Shown in pieces: positions 31,196 to 39,923 of a stretch of 64,000 nucleotides of DNA (positions are counted from its first letter, which is position 1; the number at the start of each line of letters is the position of its first letter). A program made the position numbers and the translations under genes. A model generated the notes under the pieces. The model saw only the letters and a list, made by a program, of their open reading frames with translations. It was not told the origin of the DNA and did no database searches. This DNA is from Geothrix fermentans DSM 14018 (GTDB taxonomy: Bacteria > Acidobacteriota > Holophagae > Holophagales > Holophagaceae). Location of the stretch: assembly GCF_000428885.1 (NCBI RefSeq), contig NZ_KE386810.1, forward strand, positions 456,979 through 520,978, read 5' to 3'.

Positions 31196-32179
31196 ATGTC
31201 CAGCCATCAGCCCGAACGCAGACTCGCCGTGAGGTCCAGCCGACCCGATCCCGTGCGGTGGCTCACCGTGATGGTGGTCTTCAGCCACCGGACGATCCGA
31301 TGGTCCCTGACCCGCCGGACGATGCTCTGGATCCTCGGCCTCGTCGCGGGCTTCTCCGCCCTGGCCATGATCGGATCGGGCTACGGGCTGTGGGCCACCA
31401 AGAAGATCATGAGCTTCGGCCGGCTCCAGAAGGAGACCCAGGAGCAGCAGGAGCAGCTCCGCTCCTCCCTGGACCAGGCCCAGGCCCTGGAGGCCGAGGT
31501 GGCCACCCTCCGGCAGCAGCAGACGGAACTGCTGAAACTGCTCGACCCGAAGGGGGCCACCGCGGCGCCCCTGCCTCCACCGCCCGGGCAGACACCGCAG
31601 CAACCCCCCGCCCCGCCTCCGCCGGGAACCCAGGAGCGGCTCTCCCGCCTCCGGCAGGACCTGGACTACACGGCCAAGCAGGCAGCCGTGGTCCGCGCCC
31701 GCATGGAGCCCGTGATCCGCGCCTGGGCCCACACGCCCTCCATCCCCCCCACCGCCGGCTACCTCAGCTCGGGTTTCGGCGTCCGGGTGAACCCCTTCAC
31801 CCGCTCCAATGAAGAGGGGGAGGGCCTGCTGGGCTATCACACGGGCATCGACATCAGCAACGCCCTGGACACGCCGATCCAGGCCACGGCCGACGGCGAC
31901 GTGGTGGATGCGGGCTGGATGGACCGCTACGGCTGGGGCGTCCGGATCCGCCACAACCATGAGCAGGAAACCCTGTACGCCCACCTGAACCACGTGAACG
32001 TAAAGACCGGGCAGAAAGTGTCCCGTGGGGATATCCTGGGCACCATGGGACGCTCGGGGAACGCCACCGGCGTCCATTTGCATTATGAAGTGAGGCTGAA
32101 CGGCAAGCCCACGAACCCCCAGCCTTACCTCCGCCTCCAGCGCCAGTGGATCCGGGCCCTGGGCAAGAAGTCATCCTGA
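31196..32179 (+). CDS. M23 (LytM) family peptidoglycan endopeptidase
   Basis: 327 aa. A cytoplasmic N-terminus is followed by one membrane helix (about 44-65), a coiled coil (QKETQEQQEQL and on), a Pro-rich linker (PPPPGQTPQQPPAPPPPG), a second short helix and a C-terminal LytM domain. Zinc ligands are intact: H and D in GYHTGIDISN, and HLH in GVHLHYEV. It should cut peptide cross-links in the periplasm while tethered to the inner membrane. The next gene is a bactofilin, a pairing seen widely in which the filament positions the M23 enzyme for cell-shape control. Confidence 0.92.
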   Translation: MSSHQPERRLAVRSSRPDPVRWLTVMVVFSHRTIRWSLTRRTMLWILGLVAGFSALAMIGSGYGLWATKKIMSFGRLQKETQEQQEQLRSSLDQAQALEAEVATLRQQQTELLKLLDPKGATAAPLPPPPGQTPQQPPAPPPPGTQERLSRLRQDLDYTAKQAAVVRARMEPVIRAWAHTPSIPPTAGYLSSGFGVRVNPFTRSNEEGEGLLGYHTGIDISNALDTPIQATADGDVVDAGWMDRYGWGVRIRHNHEQETLYAHLNHVNVKTGQKVSRGDILGTMGRSGNATGVHLHYEVRLNGKPTNPQPYLRLQRQWIRALGKKSS

Positions 32180-32198
32180 CCCCCCGAAGGAGTGAACC

Positions 32199-32660
32199 AT
32201 GGCCGTCTTCCGCAGCAGCAAGTCCAAACCCGAATCCGCCCCTGCCATCCATTCCCTGCTGAGCAAGGACGTGGTGCTCACCGGCGAGATCAACACCGGC
32301 TCCCAGAACCTGCGCATCGAAGGCTGCGTCGAGGGGACCATCCACTCCTGCGGCGAGGTCTCCATCGCCCCGGGGGGCTTGGTGAAGGGCACCATCTTCG
32401 CCAAGCACCTGGTGGTGACCGGCCGCGCGGAAGGGACCATGAAGATCACCGAGTGCCTGGAGATCCACGGCACCGGCTACGTGGAGGGCGAGGTGGAAGT
32501 GGGCTCCCTCGTGGTGGACGAGGGCGGCACCCTCCAGGGCGTCTGCATCCGCCGGGATCAGACCCGCAGCCTGGAGGGCGAAAGTGTCGCCAAGGGGGGC
32601 ACCCTCGCTCTCACGCACACCCCCCCGCCGACCCTCGAGATGATCGAGAGCCGCGGCTGA
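32199..32660 (+). CDS. Bactofilin
   Basis: 153 aa. The central DUF583 beta-helix spans about residues 20-125, with regular short hydrophobic repeats (INTGSQNLRIEGCVEGTI, VSIAPGGLVKGTIFAKHLVV, GRAEGTMKITECLEI) flanked by disordered tails. Bactofilins polymerise without nucleotide into membrane-associated filaments that localise cell-wall enzymes. AAGGAG upstream; 19 bp after the M23 gene, so almost certainly co-transcribed with it. Confidence 0.94.
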   Translation: MAVFRSSKSKPESAPAIHSLLSKDVVLTGEINTGSQNLRIEGCVEGTIHSCGEVSIAPGGLVKGTIFAKHLVVTGRAEGTMKITECLEIHGTGYVEGEVEVGSLVVDEGGTLQGVCIRRDQTRSLEGESVAKGGTLALTHTPPPTLEMIESRG

Positions 32661-32665
32661 TCACC

Positions 32666-33679
32666 TCACCGGAACAGCGGCCCCTGGTCGGGCTTCACAC
32701 CTAGGTAGACATAGGCCGCCTCGGTGGCCTTGCGGCCCTGCGGCGTGCGGTCCAGGAAGCCCACCTGCATGAGGTAGGGCTCCACCAGGTCCTCCAGGGC
32801 GCCCTCGTCCTCGCCCAGGGCCGCCGCCAGGGTGCGCAGGCCCACGGGCCCGCCCCGGTGCTTGTGGCAGAGGGCCTGGAGGTAGTCCCGGTCCAGCCCG
32901 TCCAGGCCCAGGTCGTCCACCTCGTGGAGGCGCAGGCAGGCCTCCGCAGACTCCTGGGTGATGGTTCCGTCCCCCTTCACTTCCGCGTAGTCCCGGCAGC
33001 GCCGGAGCAGGCGGTTGCAGATGCGCGGCGTCCCGCGGCTGCGGCGGGCGATGGCCTCGGCCCCCTCCGACGCCAGGTGGATGCCCAGCAGGTCCGCCGA
33101 GCGCCGGGCGATGATGGCCAGGTCCGCCCGGGTGTAGAACTCCAGGCGGTGGACCAGGCCGAAGCGGTCGTGGAGGGGCTTCGAGATGAGCCCCGCCCGG
33201 GTGGTGGCCCCCACCAGGGTGAAGGGCCGCAGGTCCACCTTCAGCGTCTGGGCGCTGGGCCCCTGGCCGATGAGGATGTCCAGCTTCCGGTCCTCCATGG
33301 CCGCGTAGAGCATCTCCTCGATGGGCGCGGACAGCCGGTGGATCTCGTCGATGAACAGGAACTCGCCCGCCTCCAGGTTGGTGAGGATGGCCGCCAGGTC
33401 CCCCTTCTTCTCCAGGGCCGGCGCCTGGATCACCTTGCAGGGCGCGCCCATCTCGTTGGCGAGCACATGGGCCAGGGTGGTCTTGCCCAGGCCCGGAGGC
33501 CCGAACAGCAGCACGTGGTCCAGCACGTCGCCCCGCTTGGTCGCGGCCTTCAGGGCGATCTCGATGCGGGCCTTCACCTTGGCCTGGCCGATATATTCCT
33601 GAAGCCGCTGCGGCCTCAGTGAATATTCAACAGGGTCCTCCAGAGAGGCGGAGGGGTCGAGGTCGGGGTGCCGGTGCAT
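32666..33679 (-). CDS. ruvB: Holliday junction branch migration helicase RuvB
   Basis: 337 aa from ATG 33679. AAA+ motifs: Walker A GPPGLGKTT (60-68), Walker B LFIDEIHRL, sensor 1 GATTRAGLIS, arginine finger region RGTPRICNRLLRR, and the C-terminal winged helix (LMQVGFLDRTPQGRKAT). It forms the hexameric motor that drives RuvA-bound junctions. ruvA and ruvC are not adjacent. The frame stays open upstream, but that region is the FHA kinase gene on the other strand. The 5' ends of ruvB and the kinase gene are 115 bp apart. Confidence 0.96.
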   Translation of the reverse strand: MHRHPDLDPSASLEDPVEYSLRPQRLQEYIGQAKVKARIEIALKAATKRGDVLDHVLLFGPPGLGKTTLAHVLANEMGAPCKVIQAPALEKKGDLAAILTNLEAGEFLFIDEIHRLSAPIEEMLYAAMEDRKLDILIGQGPSAQTLKVDLRPFTLVGATTRAGLISKPLHDRFGLVHRLEFYTRADLAIIARRSADLLGIHLASEGAEAIARRSRGTPRICNRLLRRCRDYAEVKGDGTITQESAEACLRLHEVDDLGLDGLDRDYLQALCHKHRGGPVGLRTLAAALGEDEGALEDLVEPYLMQVGFLDRTPQGRKATEAAYVYLGVKPDQGPLFR

Positions 33680-33707
33680 GACCTCTATTCCCTCACGGGA
33701 CTTCCAC

Positions 33708-33735
33708 TTGTGTCCAGCCGATGGCCGGATAATCT
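33708..33735 (+). promoter_or_regulatory. Candidate promoter of the FHA-GAF kinase and ispF
   Basis: TTGTGT (33708-33713), 16-bp spacer, TAATCT (33730-33735). It lies just upstream of the ruvB start codon on the opposite strand. Confidence 0.45.
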
Positions 33736-33793
33736 TGGGGATCGCAGTCCAGATGTCGCTTCCCCTTTCCCCGCCGCCCGCCAGGGAGATGCC

Positions 33794-35320
33794 GTGGCCC
33801 AGCGCTACCAGCTCCTGATCCGAGACCGACACGGTTTCGAGCGGACCGTGCCGCTCTCCCGCTCGGTCACCGTGGGCCGGCAGAGCCTCTGCGACGTGGT
33901 GCTGTCTGACAACATGATCAGCCGCAACCACCTGCGCCTGGAGCTGAAGGACGATACCTGGTGGGCCGAGGATCTCCAGACCACCCATGGCAGCTTCTAC
34001 CTGGACAAGCCCCTGGGGAGGATTGCCTGGGAGCCTGGTGCCCCCCTTCTCCTGGCGGATGGGGCCTACACCCTGACCCTGCTCCGCACGGACCACAGCA
34101 GCTCCGAGATCCACCTCCAGGCCATCCTCGAGGCCGCCCAGCTCCTGGCCCAGGAAGTGGACCTGGAGGACATGCTCGAGCAGTCCCTGGACCGGCTCCT
34201 GAGCATTTCGGGCACGGACCGGGGCTTCCTCATGCTCCTGGAGGACGGTGAGCTGGCCTGCCGCGTCCAGCGCAACCTGGGCGAGGAGTTGGAGGGCCAG
34301 ATCCAGCTGTCCATGTCCAGCGTCCACAAGGTGTTCGAGACCGGCGACCCCATCTGGATCCTCAACGTGGCCGAGGACGGCCACCTGCTCAGCCAGCACT
34401 CCATCCAGCGCCTGGAGCTGAAGACCATCCTCTGCCTGCCCCTGCTGCTCCAGGGGCGCCGCATCGGCGTCGTCTACCTGGACAGCCGCCGCCCCATCAT
34501 CGAACCCCCGGACCGGCCGACCTTCGAGGCCATCGTCGCGCTCTGCGCCATCGCCATCGAGCGCACGCGGCTCTCCGAGGAGAACCTGCGCAGCCACGTC
34601 CTGGCCACGGTGGGCCAGGTGGCCAGCTCCATCGTCCACGACTTCAAGAACGGGCTCTTCGTGCTGCGCGGCCATGCGGACCTGCTGGAGCTGTCCACCG
34701 AGGACGGCAAGGTGCGCCACCACTGCCGCAAGATCCTGGACTGCGTGGACCGCCTCACCCTCCTCAGCCAGGACGTGCTGGACTTCGCCAAGGTGCGCGA
34801 GCCCCGCTGGGAGACCGTGGACCTCCGTCCCTTCCTCGAGGCCATCATCGAGCCCCTGGTCCCCCGGGCGGCCGAGATGGGCGTGTCCCTCCGGACCGAA
34901 GGGGACTCCTGCCTGGTCAAGCTGGATCCCGCCCGCTTCACCCGGGTCATGGAGAACCTGCTGGCCAATGCCCTGGACGCCACCGTGGACCTCAGCGGCG
35001 AGGTGGTGGTCACCTGGGTCCAGGTCACCAGCGGCGTGCGGATCTGCGTGAAGGACCAGGGCCGCGGGATCCCCAAGCGCGTGGTCAAGCGCATCTTCGA
35101 GCCCTTCTTCAGCTACGGGAAGAAGAAGGGAACGGGGCTTGGCATGGCCACGGTGAAGAAGATCGTGGAAGAGCACGGCGGCACCCTGGAGTTCATCAGC
35201 GAGGAAGGCCAGGGGACCGAGGTCCTCATCCTCCTGCCCGACCATCCCATCTCCGGCGCGATCGCGATTTCGGACGAATCCACCGGTGAGCACCGCAACC
35301 TGGGGATCCCCCGCGTATGA
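33794..35320 (+). CDS. FHA-GAF sensor histidine kinase
   Basis: 508 aa from GTG 33794 (GGGAGA upstream); an in-frame ATG at 33668 would overlap the ruvB start and adds non-family sequence. Residues about 5-95 form an FHA domain ([26 protein letters not shown] with the key Gly-Arg, Ser and Asn-His). A GAF domain spans about 105-265 ([28 protein letters not shown]). Next is a dimerisation helix with the H-box [14 protein letters not shown], then HATPase with [16 protein letters not shown] and [18 protein letters not shown]. No transmembrane segment, so it is a cytoplasmic kinase that may recognise phosphothreonine proteins. No response regulator is adjacent. It overlaps ispF by 4 bp. Confidence 0.9.
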   Translation: MAQRYQLLIRDRHGFERTVPLSRSVTVGRQSLCDVVLSDNMISRNHLRLELKDDTWWAEDLQTTHGSFYLDKPLGRIAWEPGAPLLLADGAYTLTLLRTDHSSSEIHLQAILEAAQLLAQEVDLEDMLEQSLDRLLSISGTDRGFLMLLEDGELACRVQRNLGEELEGQIQLSMSSVHKVFETGDPIWILNVAEDGHLLSQHSIQRLELKTILCLPLLLQGRRIGVVYLDSRRPIIEPPDRPTFEAIVALCAIAIERTRLSEENLRSHVLATVGQVASSIVHDFKNGLFVLRGHADLLELSTEDGKVRHHCRKILDCVDRLTLLSQDVLDFAKVREPRWETVDLRPFLEAIIEPLVPRAAEMGVSLRTEGDSCLVKLDPARFTRVMENLLANALDATVDLSGEVVVTWVQVTSGVRICVKDQGRGIPKRVVKRIFEPFFSYGKKKGTGLGMATVKKIVEEHGGTLEFISEEGQGTEVLILLPDHPISGAIAISDESTGEHRNLGIPRV

Positions 35321-35808
35321 CGCCCTTCCGCACCGGCCTGGGGTTCGATGTCCATCGCTTCGCGGAGCCCGGGGAGGCCCGCCGGCTGGTGCTCATGGGC
35401 TGCGAAGTGCCCCACGACCGGGGCCTGGCGGGGCACAGCGATGCGGACGTGATGCTGCACGCCCTCATGGATGCCCTGCTGGGCGCCGCGGGCCTCGGCG
35501 ACATCGGGCAGCACTTCCCGGACACGGATCCCGCCTTCCGCGGCGCGGACTCGGCCGGCCTGCTGGAGCGGGTGATGGGCGACCTGGCGGAACGCGGCTG
35601 GCGCGTCGTGAACGCCGATGTCTGCCTCATCGGAGAGCGGCCGAAGGTGGGCCCCCACCGCCAGCGCATGCGCGAGCGCGTGGCACCCCTGCTGGGGATC
35701 CCCGTCGAGGCCCTGAACGTGAAGGCCACCACCACCGAGAAGCTCGGCTTCACCGGCCGCGGCGAAGGCCTCGCCGCCCAGGCCGTGGTGCTGATCGAGC
35801 GCTGCTAG
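35317..35808 (+). CDS. ispF: 2-C-methyl-D-erythritol 2,4-cyclodiphosphate synthase
   Basis: 163 aa, standard size. Zinc site FDVHRF (D11, H13) plus His in the [21 protein letters not shown] helix; [14 protein letters not shown] and the C-terminal [22 protein letters not shown] signature are complete. It makes MEcPP in the MEP isoprenoid pathway. It starts inside the kinase stop (ATGA) and ends in a 4-bp tail-to-tail overlap with cca. ispD is not adjacent. Confidence 0.96.
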   Translation: MTPFRTGLGFDVHRFAEPGEARRLVLMGCEVPHDRGLAGHSDADVMLHALMDALLGAAGLGDIGQHFPDTDPAFRGADSAGLLERVMGDLAERGWRVVNADVCLIGERPKVGPHRQRMRERVAPLLGIPVEALNVKATTTEKLGFTGRGEGLAAQAVVLIERC

Positions 35809-37154
35809 GCTGGCGGCAGGCGCCGCTTCGCCAGCGCCACCAAGGCCTCGGGGGTGTTGAGGGACGGGTCCTCGATGACGGCTTCCAGCAGTTCCCTCTG
35901 GAGCTCGCCGAGCCAGGGCCCGCCGCGGCGCCCGGCCAGGGCCATGAGGGCCGCGCCGTCCAGGGCCAGGGCCTTCACGGCCAGGGGCGGCGCCGAGGCC
36001 GCCAGGGATTCCAGCCGGGCCAGGATCGCGGTGTGCTCCCGCTCCCTGGCCGCCAGCTCCAGCCCCTTGCCCCGCTGATCCGCCAGGCGGAAGGCCGCCC
36101 AGGATGCCAGATTCAGCCCATCCTCCCCCAGGCGCCTCAGGAACCGGCGGCAGGCGGCATCACTCCAGTCGGCGCTGGGGTGGGTGCCGTGGTGGCACAC
36201 CAGGGCCAACACCTCGCGGCGGAGGGCGTGGGCGGCCTTCAGGCGGTCGAGGATGGCCTCGGCCAGAGCCAGCGACCGGCCCTCATGGCCGTGGAACCGG
36301 ACCTCGCCGTCCTCGCCCACGTCGCGGGCTGCGGGCTTGCCGGCGTCGTGCAGCAGGGCGGCCCACCTCAGGCCGGGCTCTGCGGGAACCAGCCGCGCCA
36401 CCTCCAGCGTGTGGTTCCACACATCGTGGCGGTGGTGGCGGTTCTGCCCGCAGCCGATCATGGGGCGCAGCTCCGGCATCCAGAGATCCAAGAGCCCGGT
36501 CCGCGCCAGGAGCTCCAGCCCACGCTGGGGCTCGGCCCCGCAGAGCAGCTTCGTGAGCTCCGTGAGGACACGCTCCGCCGCCACCTTCCGGGCCACCTCC
36601 AGCCGCCGGGGAATGGCCGCCAGGGTCGTGGCTTCGACCTCAAAGCCCAGCTGGGCGGCGAAGCGGCAGGCCCGCAGCGTGCGGAGGCCGTCCTCGGCGA
36701 AGCGCTGGAGCGGATCCCCCACCGCCCGCAGGGTCCGCGCTTCCAGATCGGCCTGGCCGCCGAAGGGGTCCACCAGCCCACCACCGGCCACGGGCAGAGC
36801 CATGGCGTTGATGGTGAAGTCGCGGCGGGAGAGGTCCTCCTCCAGGGAGACGCCCAGCTGCACGCTCTCCGGATGGCGGCCGTCCAGGTAGTCCCCGTCG
36901 CTGCGGAAGGTGGTGATCTCGACGGGCCGGTCCTCCAGCAGCACGGTGACCGTGCCGTGCTGCAGCCCCGTGGGAATGGCCTTCAGGCCCGCGGCCCGTG
37001 CCCGGTCCATCACGGCCTTCGGCAGCAGCTTGGTGGCCAGGTCCCAGTCCGCGTGGGGCCGTCCCAGCAGCTCGTCCCGGACGGCACCTCCGACCACCAC
37101 CAGCTCCGCCTCGGGCCCCAGGGCCTCCTGGAGGCGCAGCAGCGGGGCCCACAT
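35805..37154 (-). CDS. CCA-adding tRNA nucleotidyltransferase / poly(A) polymerase family, with HD domain
   Basis: 449 aa from ATG 37154, which shares a base with the stop of the upstream GNAT gene (TGATG). The N-terminal class II nucleotidyltransferase has [21 protein letters not shown] with catalytic Asp pair [13 protein letters not shown] and the RNA-binding [14 protein letters not shown]. Residues about 245-370 form an HD domain ([19 protein letters not shown]) as in E. coli-type CCA enzymes, giving possible phosphatase activity. It adds or repairs the 3' CCA of tRNA. Whether it adds CCA or only part (split enzymes occur) cannot be read here. Confidence 0.92.
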   Translation of the reverse strand: MWAPLLRLQEALGPEAELVVVGGAVRDELLGRPHADWDLATKLLPKAVMDRARAAGLKAIPTGLQHGTVTVLLEDRPVEITTFRSDGDYLDGRHPESVQLGVSLEEDLSRRDFTINAMALPVAGGGLVDPFGGQADLEARTLRAVGDPLQRFAEDGLRTLRACRFAAQLGFEVEATTLAAIPRRLEVARKVAAERVLTELTKLLCGAEPQRGLELLARTGLLDLWMPELRPMIGCGQNRHHRHDVWNHTLEVARLVPAEPGLRWAALLHDAGKPAARDVGEDGEVRFHGHEGRSLALAEAILDRLKAAHALRREVLALVCHHGTHPSADWSDAACRRFLRRLGEDGLNLASWAAFRLADQRGKGLELAAREREHTAILARLESLAASAPPLAVKALALDGAALMALAGRRGGPWLGELQRELLEAVIEDPSLNTPEALVALAKRRLPPA

Positions 37155-37636
37155 CAATCCGCGCCCCCCGCCAGCCGGGCGAGCGACTCTCCCTCCACGC
37201 GGCAGGTGAGCCAGGGCCGCATGACCTTCGCTCCATGCGCCTCGTAGAACTCGATGGCCGGGGTGTTCCAGTCCAGCACCTGCCAGACGAAGCGGGTCCA
37301 GCCCTCCTTCACCGCAATCGCCGCCAGGTGCTGGAGCAGGGCCTTGCCGATGCCCTTACCCCGGAAGGCCGGGCGCACGAAGAGGTCCTCGAGGTAGATC
37401 CCGGGCTTGCCTTCCCAGGTGCTGAAGTTCAGGAACCACAATGCGAAACCCGCGGGCCGCCCCTCCCACTCCGCCATGGTCACTTTCACCAGCGGGTGGT
37501 CGGAGAAGGCATGGCGCAGGATGTCCGCCTCGGTGGCGACCGCCGCGTCCGGCTCGCGCTCATAGTCCGCCAGCTCGCGGATGTACTGCAGGATCAGCGG
37601 GGCATCGGCGGGGACGGCGGGACGGAGGCTCAGCAT
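37154..37636 (-). CDS. GNAT family N-acetyltransferase
   Basis: 160 aa. Acetyl-CoA binding motif A is YLEDLFVRPAFRGKGIGKALLQHL (split: Y-L-E-D-L-F-V, then R-G-K-G-I-G-K-A). The order of beta-strands and the DWNTPAIEFYEAHGA ending resemble the diamine (spermidine/spermine) acetyltransferase group. The substrate is therefore probably an amine or amino acid, but that is inference. First gene of a pair with cca. TAGCAT ends 6 nt before its ATG and no Shine-Dalgarno is visible. Confidence 0.88.
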   Translation of the reverse strand: MLSLRPAVPADAPLILQYIRELADYEREPDAAVATEADILRHAFSDHPLVKVTMAEWEGRPAGFALWFLNFSTWEGKPGIYLEDLFVRPAFRGKGIGKALLQHLAAIAVKEGWTRFVWQVLDWNTPAIEFYEAHGAKVMRPWLTCRVEGESLARLAGGAD

Positions 37637-37641
37637 GGGTC

Positions 37642-37648
37642 TATGCTA
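37642..37648. promoter_or_regulatory. Shared symmetric -10 element of two divergent genes
   Basis: TATGCTA reads TATGCT on the plus strand and TAGCAT on the minus strand. Each hexamer lies exactly 6 nt from the start codon on its own strand (37654 ATG plus, 37636 ATG minus). With only 17 bp between start codons, this single element can serve both, producing leaderless transcripts. Confidence 0.6.
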
Positions 37649-37653
37649 ACCCG

Positions 37654-38592
37654 ATGGATCAGGAAACCGCGCTGCGCCTTCACGAGGCCATGCTGCTCAC
37701 CCGGCTCGCGGAGGAGCGGCTGGTGAAGCTCTTCCGCCAGGGCCGCACCCTCGGCAGCATCTACCGCAGCCTGGGCCAGGAGGCCACGGCCTGCGCCACA
37801 GCCATGGCCCTGGGGCCGGACGACGTGATCGCGCCGATGATCCGCGACCTGGGCGCCATGTTCGTGCGGGGGGCGACGCCGCTGGAGCTCTTCCTCCAGT
37901 ACCTCGGCCGCGCCACGGGCTCCACTGGAGGGCGGGACCACAACAACCACTTCGGATCGGTGGCCCGGGGCATCCTGGCCCCCACCTCCATGCTCGGCGC
38001 CCTCATCCCGGTGGCGGCGGGCGTGGCCCTCAGCTTCCGCCAGAAGGGCGAGCGGCGCGTGGCCATGACCTGGATCGGGGATGGCGGCAGCTCCACCGGG
38101 GCCTTCTACGAGGGACTCAACTTCGCCGTGGTGCAGAAGCTCCCCCTCATCGTGGTGGGCGAGTCCAACGGCTATGCCTTCTCCACCCCCCCCGACCGCC
38201 AGATGGCCGGCGGCATGGCGGCCCGGTCCCAGGGCGCCTTCACCCTCACCGTGGACGGCAACGACGCGGCGGCGGTGTACGGGGCTGCGACCGAAGCCCG
38301 CCAGCGCTGCCTCGACGGACGGGGACCCGCCTTCCTGGTCTGCGAGACCTTCCGGATGAAGGGCCATGCCGAGCATGACGACCAGCGGTATGTGGATCCC
38401 CAGCTCCTGGCCCAGTGGGCCGCCAAGGATCCCCTGCCCCGCTTCGAGGCCTGGCTGGGGCGGCAGGGGTGGGCCCCGGCCCCCGATCTCCGCGCCCGGC
38501 TCGAGGCCCAGCTCCTCGCCACCGCGGAGGAGGCCCTCGCCGCGCCGTGGCCGGACCCGGCCACCCTGAATGAGGGGATCTTCTCGGCCTAG
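37654..38592 (+). CDS. Thiamine-diphosphate dehydrogenase E1 alpha-subunit-like protein
   Basis: 312 aa. This is the alpha chain of pyruvate/acetoin/branched-chain 2-oxoacid dehydrogenase E1: SIYRSLGQEA (about 38-47), TGGRDHNNHFG, and the ThDP motif from WIGDGGSSTGAFYEGLN to GESNGYAFST. The C-terminus has ETFRMKGHAEHDD (the phosphorylation-loop equivalent). E1 alpha needs a beta chain and an E2 lipoyl acyltransferase; neither is in the window, so this is an orphan subunit here. It is divergent from GNAT and followed by acetate kinase 88 bp later. Confidence 0.9.
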   Translation: MDQETALRLHEAMLLTRLAEERLVKLFRQGRTLGSIYRSLGQEATACATAMALGPDDVIAPMIRDLGAMFVRGATPLELFLQYLGRATGSTGGRDHNNHFGSVARGILAPTSMLGALIPVAAGVALSFRQKGERRVAMTWIGDGGSSTGAFYEGLNFAVVQKLPLIVVGESNGYAFSTPPDRQMAGGMAARSQGAFTLTVDGNDAAAVYGAATEARQRCLDGRGPAFLVCETFRMKGHAEHDDQRYVDPQLLAQWAAKDPLPRFEAWLGRQGWAPAPDLRARLEAQLLATAEEALAAPWPDPATLNEGIFSA

Positions 38593-38680
38593 TCCGGTGT
38601 CCAGGCGCCTCCGGCATGGGGACCTATTTGTCCACAATGAGGCACCCGTCACTTCCAGTGGCGGCTAGACTTTCCCTGTC

Positions 38681-39862
38681 ATGGGGGATTCTGTGTTTGT
38701 ACTCGTCCTGAATGCCGGCTCCTCGAGCCTGAAGTTCAACCTGTTCGACATGGCGAACGAGACGTCCATCGCGGAGGGGATCGCGGAGCGCATCGGCCTG
38801 GCGGAAGCCAACCTCGCCTGCTCCATCGCCGGTGAGAAGCGGAAGGAGGCCCTGTCCCTGCCGTCCCACCGCGAGGCCCTCCAGGCCATCCTGGACCGCC
38901 TGCACGCCAACGTGCTGCACGACACGCCCATCCATGCGGTGGGCCACCGGGTGGTCCATGGCGGGCCGAAATACGGGGACTCGGTCCTGGTGACCAACGA
39001 AGTGCTCCAGGACATCGACCACTTCGCGATGTACGCGCCCCTGCACAACCCGGCCAATGCGCTGGGCATCCGGACGGCCATGGCCGCCTTCCCCGACGTG
39101 CCCCACGTGGCGGTCTTCGACACGGCCTTCCACCACCACATCCCCGACCACGCCCGCACCTACGGCATCCCCTACGAGATGAGCCAGAAGTACGGCATCC
39201 GCCGCTACGGCTTCCACGGCACCAGCCACGCCTTCGTGGCCGCCCGCACGGCCATCCTGCTCTGCCGGCCCCTGCGCTCCCTGAAGGTCATCACCTGCCA
39301 CATCGGCAACGGCACCAGCATCTGCGCCGTGGGCCAGGGCAAGAGCATGGACACCAGCATGGGCATGACCCCCCTGCAGGGCGTGATCATGGGCACCCGC
39401 TGCGGCACCATCGACCCCAGCGTGGTGGAGATGCTCATGGAATACGAACACCTGGACTACGAGGGCATCACCAACCTGCTCAACAAGAAGTCCGGCCTGC
39501 TCGGCATCTCCGGCGTGTCCTCGGACTTCCGGGAGATCGAGCTGGCCGCCGACGGCGGCAACGACCGGGCCCGCCTGGCCCGGGACCTCCTGACCTACAA
39601 CGTGCGCCAGTACATCGGCGCCTATGCCACGGTCCTGGATGGCGTGGATGCCATCACCTTCACCGCCGGCATCGGCACCCACAGCACCTTCGTGCGGGCC
39701 AAGGTCTGCAGCAAGCTCGGCTTCCTGGGCGTGAAGCTGGACCCCGAGGCTAACGAGCACGGCACCGGCGAGCGCATCATCAGCACGCCCGATTCCCGCG
39801 TGGTGGTCACCGTGGTGCCCACCAACGAGGAACTGATGATCGCGCGGGAGACCGTGCGCTAA
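38681..39862 (+). CDS. ackA: Acetate kinase
   Basis: 393 aa, full length. ASKHA-fold motifs: VLNAGSSSLKFN (residues 9-20), VGHRVVHGG, FDTAFHHHIP, RRYGFHGTSHAFV (catalytic His), CHIGNGTSIC, GTRCGTIDP and FTAGIGTHS, ending TNEELMIARE. It interconverts acetyl phosphate + ADP and acetate + ATP. Its usual partner, phosphotransacetylase, is not in the window. TAGACT lies 9 nt before the ATG with no Shine-Dalgarno. Confidence 0.96.
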   Translation: MGDSVFVLVLNAGSSSLKFNLFDMANETSIAEGIAERIGLAEANLACSIAGEKRKEALSLPSHREALQAILDRLHANVLHDTPIHAVGHRVVHGGPKYGDSVLVTNEVLQDIDHFAMYAPLHNPANALGIRTAMAAFPDVPHVAVFDTAFHHHIPDHARTYGIPYEMSQKYGIRRYGFHGTSHAFVAARTAILLCRPLRSLKVITCHIGNGTSICAVGQGKSMDTSMGMTPLQGVIMGTRCGTIDPSVVEMLMEYEHLDYEGITNLLNKKSGLLGISGVSSDFREIELAADGGNDRARLARDLLTYNVRQYIGAYATVLDGVDAITFTAGIGTHSTFVRAKVCSKLGFLGVKLDPEANEHGTGERIISTPDSRVVVTVVPTNEELMIARETVR

Positions 39863-39876
39863 GCACTCCTCCGGCT

Positions 39877-39912
39877 CACACAAGCGGCCCCCGGTCGAGG
39901 GCCGCTTGTGTG
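39877..39912. terminator. Hairpin between the converging ackA and heptad-protein genes
   Basis: The 14-bp arms CACACAAGCGGCCC and GGGCCGCTTGTGTG pair perfectly around an 8-nt loop. It lies between two converging stop codons; no T run follows in either direction. Confidence 0.65.
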
Positions 39913-39923
39913 AGGAGGAAAAC

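Noticed and set aside
32666-35293. 875-residue frame suggesting a fusion of RuvB to an N-terminal domain
   Set aside because: The extension is antisense to the FHA kinase gene and has no recognisable fold. Normal RuvB length is restored from ATG 33679.
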